Source: UBA6022 sp035704495 (lineage in GTDB: Bacteria > Patescibacteriota > Saccharimonadia > Saccharimonadales > Saccharimonadaceae). Taken from it: DNA of 16,950 nt. A program made the translations under genes and the position numbers. Location: the NCBI GenBank assembly GCA_035704495.1, contig DASSWW010000028.1, positions 1-16,950 on the forward strand, in the 5' to 3' direction. Positions 13,030 to 16,950 of this stretch are shown piece by piece (within the stretch, counting starts at the first letter, position 1; each line of letters begins with the position of its first letter). The notes under the pieces were generated by a model that was not told the origin of the DNA, did no database searches, and saw only the letters and a list, made by a program, of their open reading frames with translations.

Positions 13030-14487
13030 ATGAATTTATGGGTACTTCGGACGCGAATCCATGTGTCGTGGCTGGTTGCCGTGCTGAGTCTGGGTATTGT
13101 TATCGGGGTAATCATCCTCCCGTATTTAGCTATTGGGTGGTTTGGGTCGGTCGTGTGGTTATTTTTGGGCAGCAGCTTGATGCTGATTGGATTATGGCGG
13201 CAACGTGCCTATGTGCTGCCGTTGATGTTAATTGCTGGCAGTTTGATTGGATTATGGCGCGGCAGTATTACCCAACAACAACTTGCGCCGTACACGCAAC
13301 TTATCGGGCAGCAACTAACAATTACAGGTAAGGTCAGTGAGGATGTTGATATTGGAAAAGCCGGCGAGCTAGTGCTGCGTTTACACGTAATGCATATTAA
13401 CAATCACCCGATGACCGGCAATATATGGGCCAGTACAACTGTCAACGCCGATATTAAGCGTGGCGATTTTGTGACGATTCGCGGTCAACTGGCAGAGGGA
13501 TTTGGCAGTTTTGCAGGAAGTGTTTTTCGCGCCGAATTGGTTAATGTACAACGACCGCAACCAGGTGATGTAGCACGTCAAGCTCGCGACGAGTTTGCTG
13601 ATAATGTGCGAATAGCGATTCCCGAGCCCGAAGCAAGTTTAGGAATTGGTTATCTGGTCGGCCAGCGGCGAGCCTTGCCACCCGAACTGAGCCAAGCTTT
13701 GCAAATTGCCGGGCTGACGCATATTGTCGTCGCCAGTGGCTATAACTTAACGATTCTGGTTCGTTTAACCAGACGATTATTCGTCAAAGTATCCAAATAT
13801 CTGGCAACGGCATCGGCGGGCGGCATGATTATCGCTTTTATTGCAGTGACAGGCATGAGCCCCAGTATGTCGCGAGCGGGTCTGATTGCTGGACTCAGTT
13901 TACTGGCCTGGTATTATGGGCGCAAAGTTCATCCGTTGGTGCTATTGCCATTTGCGGCTGCGGTGACATTGTTGGTTAATCCTAGCTATGGTTGGAACGA
14001 TTTGGGCTGGCAGTTAAGTTTTGCTGCGTTTGCTGGAGTGATGATTGTTGCGCCGCTAGCACAGCGTTACTTTTTTGGTGATAAAAAGCCTGGTACTGTT
14101 CGACAAATACTTGGCGAAACAATCAGCGCTCAAATTGCGACGCTACCAATTCTGGTTCTGGCATTTGGACAGTTTTCGAACGTTGCGATCGTCGCTAATT
14201 TATTAGTATTGCCGTTGGTTCCGCTAGCGATGTTGCTGACGTTCGTTGCTGGTATTGGAACAATTATTACCGCGTCCGCCGCCACACTTATCGGGTTACC
14301 GGCGAGTTGGCTACTACAGTATATGACGACCATAGCGCAGTATTTAGCAGGCCTGTCGTGGGCGCAAACTGACCTGATAATTAATGGCACGATTGTTGCG
14401 GTATATTATCTAGCGCTTGTAGCAGTATGTGTTTATATGCGGCAGAAAACCAGCTTTAATTTGCGTGATAGCAACTTGGTTGAGTAG
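13030..14487 (+). CDS. comEC: ComEC/Rec2-type DNA uptake channel protein, without metallo-beta-lactamase domain
   Basis: A 485-residue inner-membrane protein. ComEC forms the channel that takes single-stranded DNA into the cytoplasm during natural transformation. N-terminal helices (about 13-78) are followed by a soluble DUF4131-like, OB-fold-type region (about 90-175) and then the competence domain with GIGYLVGQRRALP (205-217) and GLTHIVVASGYN (228-239), the counterpart of the usual GL.H..A.SG motif, and many membrane helices. Full-length ComECs are often over 700 residues because of a C-terminal metallo-beta-lactamase domain; here the protein ends after the membrane domain in a short polar tail. 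The stop is clean and yebC follows, so this is probably not a frameshift inside the window. The start is placed at the ATG directly behind an extended -10. Confidence 0.88.
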   Translation: MNLWVLRTRIHVSWLVAVLSLGIVIGVIILPYLAIGWFGSVVWLFLGSSLMLIGLWRQRAYVLPLMLIAGSLIGLWRGSITQQQLAPYTQLIGQQLTITGKVSEDVDIGKAGELVLRLHVMHINNHPMTGNIWASTTVNADIKRGDFVTIRGQLAEGFGSFAGSVFRAELVNVQRPQPGDVARQARDEFADNVRIAIPEPEASLGIGYLVGQRRALPPELSQALQIAGLTHIVVASGYNLTILVRLTRRLFVKVSKYLATASAGGMIIAFIAVTGMSPSMSRAGLIAGLSLLAWYYGRKVHPLVLLPFAAAVTLLVNPSYGWNDLGWQLSFAAFAGVMIVAPLAQRYFFGDKKPGTVRQILGETISAQIATLPILVLAFGQFSNVAIVANLLVLPLVPLAMLLTFVAGIGTIITASAATLIGLPASWLLQYMTTIAQYLAGLSWAQTDLIINGTIVAVYYLALVAVCVYMRQKTSFNLRDSNLVE

Positions 14488-14494
14488 TTGGTTT

Positions 14495-14518
14495 GTGCTC
14501 CCCTATAACCGGGCGCAC
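14495..14518. other. Hairpin between comEC and yebC
   Basis: GTGC, T, CCC (14495-14502) can pair with GGG, C, GCAC (14511-14518) across a T/C mismatch. No T-tract follows. It sits just upstream of the yebC -10 and could be a weak terminator or an operator. Confidence 0.35.
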
Positions 14519-14524
14519 CCTATC

Positions 14525-14533
14525 TGTTATAAT
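14525..14533 (+). promoter_or_regulatory. Extended -10 promoter of yebC
   Basis: TGTTATAAT is a perfect TGnTATAAT. Initiation near 14540 gives a leader of about 30 bases with AGAGAGGA (14559-14566) as Shine-Dalgarno, so yebC, unlike several neighbours, is a leadered gene. Confidence 0.7.
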
Positions 14534-14570
14534 GAAATAAATACCTTATCAAATTAACAGAGAGGACGAT

Positions 14571-15296
14571 ATGTCAGGACATAGCAAGTGGTCAACAATC
14601 AAGCGCGAAAAAGGTGCCAAAGATGCCAAGCGCGGCGCAGTATTTACCAAGATTGGTAATCAGATAGCAATCGCCGCCCGTAGCGGAACTGATCCGTCGA
14701 TGAACTCGGCATTGGCACTTGCCATCGAAACGGCCAAACAGGCCAACATGCCGAACGCTAATATTCAGCGGGCGATTGACCGTGTGAGTGACAAAAACGC
14801 CGCTGTTTTAGAAGAAACAGCCTATGAAGGGTATGGACCAGGCGGTATCGGTATTATTATCGAGACGGCGACCGATAACAAAAATCGGACATTTCCAGAG
14901 GTTCGCAGTGCACTCACTAAAAATGGTGGCCGTGTCGCTGATGCCGGTAGCGTGATGTTTCAGTTTAATCGCAAAGGCGTGATTAACGTGGCGGCAGCTG
15001 GGGAAGATGCGTTACTGACGATTTTGGACGCTGGCGCCGAAGACGCTATCGAAGATGACGGCGAAATTACCGTCTATACTGAGCAAAAAGATTTAGCCAA
15101 GGTTCGCAGCGCACTGATTGAGGCGGGTCTGGAGGTAAAAGAAGCTGGTCTACAATACGTGCCAAGTAGCGAAGTGGTTGTGGACGACCCTGAAGTCGCT
15201 CGCAAGGTACTGAAGATTATGGATGCACTTGATGATTTGGACGACGTTGTGAACGTGCATACTAATGCTGATATTGTTGTTGAGCCAGCTGAATAG
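14571..15296 (+). CDS. yebC: YebC/PmpR family protein (TACO1-like)
   Basis: A 241-residue cytoplasmic protein with the typical family N-terminus MSGHSKWSTIKREKGAKDAKRG, followed by FTKIGNQIAIAARSG, the NMPNANIQRAIDR helix and YEGYGPGGIGIIIE. The length is normal for the family. YebC proteins were long annotated as transcriptional regulators; more recent work assigns them a role in relieving ribosome stalling, like mitochondrial TACO1. The start is secured by both the conserved N-terminus and an AGAGAGGA five bases upstream. yebC often neighbours ruvC; here it stands between comEC and a secreted-protein gene, with its own promoter and terminator, so it is probably monocistronic. Confidence 0.97.
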   Translation: MSGHSKWSTIKREKGAKDAKRGAVFTKIGNQIAIAARSGTDPSMNSALALAIETAKQANMPNANIQRAIDRVSDKNAAVLEETAYEGYGPGGIGIIIETATDNKNRTFPEVRSALTKNGGRVADAGSVMFQFNRKGVINVAAAGEDALLTILDAGAEDAIEDDGEITVYTEQKDLAKVRSALIEAGLEVKEAGLQYVPSSEVVVDDPEVARKVLKIMDALDDLDDVVNVHTNADIVVEPAE

Positions 15297-15318
15297 ACAT
15301 AATAAATTGCTTACTGAG

Positions 15319-15345
15319 AAAGCGCTAAGTTTCGGCGCTTTTTTT
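15319..15345 (+). terminator. Rho-independent terminator of yebC
   Basis: AAAGCGC (15319-15325), nine-base loop, GCGCTTT (15335-15341), running into seven T in a row. Confidence 0.9.
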
Positions 15346-15365
15346 GTTGTAAATAGTATGATAGT

Positions 15366-15393
15366 TTGCTATAACTAAGCATATTATTATCAT
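15366..15393 (+). promoter_or_regulatory. Possible promoter of the LTD protein gene
   Basis: TTGCTA (15366-15371), 16 bases, TATCAT (15388-15393). The region is AT-rich and other -10-like hexamers overlap, so the exact boxes are uncertain. Confidence 0.35.
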
Positions 15394-15412
15394 AAGCAAT
15401 AAAGAATGGAGC

Positions 15413-16950
15413 ATGGCAACCGTGAAACGAGCCTTCCATTATGCAGTTGCTTTACTTGCCATCGCCGCTCTGACATTAACCAATAGTGTGCCAGTCGGGG
15501 CAGCGCCAGGTTCGTCCCTAGTCATTGCCCAAATCCAGGCTGGTGCTGACGGTGGCGACAATGCAGCGACGCAAGAATATATATCGCTATATAACAACAC
15601 TAGCGAAGCAGTCGATGTTACTGATTGGTGCTTGAGTAATGACGAAGCAGAGGTAATATGCATTACTCCGCCAGCTGAAAACGTGACATTATATCTAGAT
15701 GCCTACAGTTATATGACGATTGTGTCAGACAGTTTCTTGCATGCATACGACCAGAATCATCCTGAACACGAATATCAACCAGATGCTACCTACTCGACGA
15801 CAAATAATAATTCGGGCAGTATCACAGCGGGAAACGATACGATTAGTTTGATAAATGCCGATGACACGATGATTGATTCTATCCAGTGGCAAGAATCGTT
15901 TGGCAAAGGCAATGTACTACAGCGCAACAGCGTTCCTGATGATGAAGTACATATGCTAGACACCGATCAAGTATTTAGTAATAACGAAGCGGTGGCGACT
16001 GATTTTACAATCGTACAAGAACTTGTTATCCCTGCAAGTGGTATCTATGAAGTGCTGACACTCATCGATGTTTGCGCCAATCTGGATGGTGTGCAAGAAA
16101 CAATACCTGTTGGTTTGCTATACGACGCTGCGAGCAATTGCGTCGAGCCGTCGCAGCTTGATGTCTGTCCAAACATTGCTGATATTCAGCTGCTGGTACC
16201 GATTGGCTACCAGATGGACGAAACAGGTAATTGTCAGGTCGACAGTTGCACAAATTTAGTGGGGTTGCAGCCGACTATTCCAGTAGATTACATTCGACAC
16301 GGGCTGAATGATTGCTTGCTTGATTTAGCAGTGCTGCACATTACCGAATTGCTGCCGAATGCCGAGGGTAGGGACGAAGGACATGAGTTTATAGAATTAT
16401 ATAACCCTAATGACTGGGCGGTTAGCTTGGCTAATTATCGATTACTGGTCGGTTTGGATGATACCGAAATCTATACTTTCCCTATCGATGTCATGATCGA
16501 ACCAAAACAATATATGGCGTTTTACAATAACGAAATCACATTTACGCTGCTTAATACAACCAGTCAGGTAGCATTAACTGGTAGTGACGGCGCGGTGATA
16601 CATCAAGCATCGGCCTATAGTGAGCCAAAAGACGAAACGGCATGGGCGCTGATTGACGAGGTGTGGCAGTATACCGATCGACCAACATTTGCTGAACAGA
16701 ATATGATATCGTTACCTATTACGAAAGTCAGTGTGTCAGATACGGGTCATTTAAAGCCTTGCGCATCAAATCAATACCGTAATCCTCAGACAAATCGTTG
16801 TCGGCTGCTAGTGACGAAACAGAACGGTTTGACGGCATGCAAGATTGGGCAATATCGTCACCCCGAAACCAATCGCTGTCGCAACACAATCAGCACAAGT
16901 GGATCGTTAAAGCCATGTAAAGCTAATCAATACCGCAGTGCCGAAACCAA
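15413..16950 (+). CDS. Secreted lamin-tail-domain (LTD) protein with Cys-bounded repeats, 3' end outside the window
   Basis: An open frame of at least 512 residues that runs off the window. It begins with a signal peptide: basic MATVKRAF, a hydrophobic core (AVALLAIAALTL), and a likely cleavage after VGAAPG-type residues near 30-33. Two LTD-like beta-sandwich domains follow, at about 36-165 (QEYISLYNNTSEAVDVTDW) and about 305-420 (HEFIELYNPNDWAVSLANY). Between them are three Cys-bounded repeats, and at the C-terminus at least three 26-residue repeats. Exported LTD proteins are usually surface or extracellular. The start is ambiguous: ATG 15413 is too close to GGAG at 15408-15411, while GTG 15422 (giving MKRAFHYAV) has ten-base spacing and also leaves a good signal peptide. 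No membrane anchor is seen in the part present. Confidence 0.85.
   Translation, partial: MATVKRAFHYAVALLAIAALTLTNSVPVGAAPGSSLVIAQIQAGADGGDNAATQEYISLYNNTSEAVDVTDWCLSNDEAEVICITPPAENVTLYLDAYSYMTIVSDSFLHAYDQNHPEHEYQPDATYSTTNNNSGSITAGNDTISLINADDTMIDSIQWQESFGKGNVLQRNSVPDDEVHMLDTDQVFSNNEAVATDFTIVQELVIPASGIYEVLTLIDVCANLDGVQETIPVGLLYDAASNCVEPSQLDVCPNIADIQLLVPIGYQMDETGNCQVDSCTNLVGLQPTIPVDYIRHGLNDCLLDLAVLHITELLPNAEGRDEGHEFIELYNPNDWAVSLANYRLLVGLDDTEIYTFPIDVMIEPKQYMAFYNNEITFTLLNTTSQVALTGSDGAVIHQASAYSEPKDETAWALIDEVWQYTDRPTFAEQNMISLPITKVSVSDTGHLKPCASNQYRNPQTNRCRLLVTKQNGLTACKIGQYRHPETNRCRNTISTSGSLKPCKANQYRSAET
16073..16315 (+). repeat. Three C-x21-C repeats in the LTD protein linker
   Basis: Cys pairs at residues 221/243, 252/274 and 279/301 are all exactly 22 apart. 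Each unit follows C-x-N-(I/L)-x-x-(V/I/L)-Q-x-x-(I/V)-P-(V/I) and ends in an Asn/Asp before the second Cys. The even spacing suggests three small disulfide-closed modules. Confidence 0.8.
16751..16950 (+). repeat. C-terminal 26-residue repeats with C-x12-C
   Basis: LKPC or LTAC begins each unit, with Cys at residues 450, 476 and 502 (26 apart). Inside, QYR(N/H/S)PxTNRC places a second Cys 13 residues later (463, 489). The third unit is cut by the window edge. I associate this CxxxQYRxPxTNRC type with Saccharibacteria surface proteins from memory; I could not check it. Confidence 0.8.

Noticed and set aside
1..16950. CRISPR arrays, transposases, phage genes or recoded TGA
   Set aside because: No regularly spaced repeats, no transposase or integrase motifs, and TGA ends several intact genes in the expected places.

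Overview
This window looks like chromosomal DNA of a Patescibacteria/CPR bacterium, most likely Candidatus Saccharibacteria (TM7). The assignment is inference. It rests on the mix of genes (CIRCE-controlled dnaK and dnaJ, a FAD-linked D-lactate/glycolate-type dehydrogenase, a ComEC without its C-terminal nuclease-like domain, a YebC), on many starts that sit directly behind a -10 box (leaderless mRNAs), and on a secreted lamin-tail-domain protein ending in Cys-bounded repeats. TGA is used as an ordinary stop by at least four genes, which argues against the Gracilibacteria/Absconditabacteria code.

Layout. 134-667 is a DJ-1/PfpI protein. 668-992 is a regulatory region with one perfect CIRCE, a second imperfect CIRCE and an isolated half-site, followed by dnaK (993-2909) and a strong terminator. 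A small minus-strand gene of unknown function (2966-3346) converges on that terminator and has its own near-consensus promoter and unlike-neighbour codon use. 3347-3893 is non-coding and holds a hairpin-rich stretch that may be a structured RNA. Then come the FAD-linked oxidase (3894-5540) and a CIRCE-controlled, apparently leaderless dnaJ (5606-6709). No grpE or hrcA is in the window.

6769-11440 is the most interesting part: two back-to-back pairs, each a predicted peptidase translationally coupled to an ATP-grasp ligase. Pair one is a DUF1704/MATCAP-like metallopeptidase (HExxxH) plus a cyanophycin-synthetase-like ATP-grasp enzyme. Pair two is a retropepsin-like (RimB/Zn_protease family) domain fused to its own ATP-grasp domain, plus a clear RimK. 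That is three amino-acid ligase modules and two peptidase modules side by side, which suggests a system that adds and trims amino-acid tails on proteins or peptides, by analogy with RimB/RimK and with eukaryotic tubulin tail editing.

11477-12462 holds a membrane-anchored DUF192 protein coupled to a small multi-pass membrane protein. 12463-13029 holds a tRNA-Lys(UUU) with two promoters, a truncated 5' copy upstream, a perfect terminator palindrome, an inverted degenerate copy of the tRNA 3' half, several further hairpins and a second copy of the terminator. comEC (13030-14487), yebC (14571-15296) and a partial secreted LTD protein (15413 to the window edge) complete the window.
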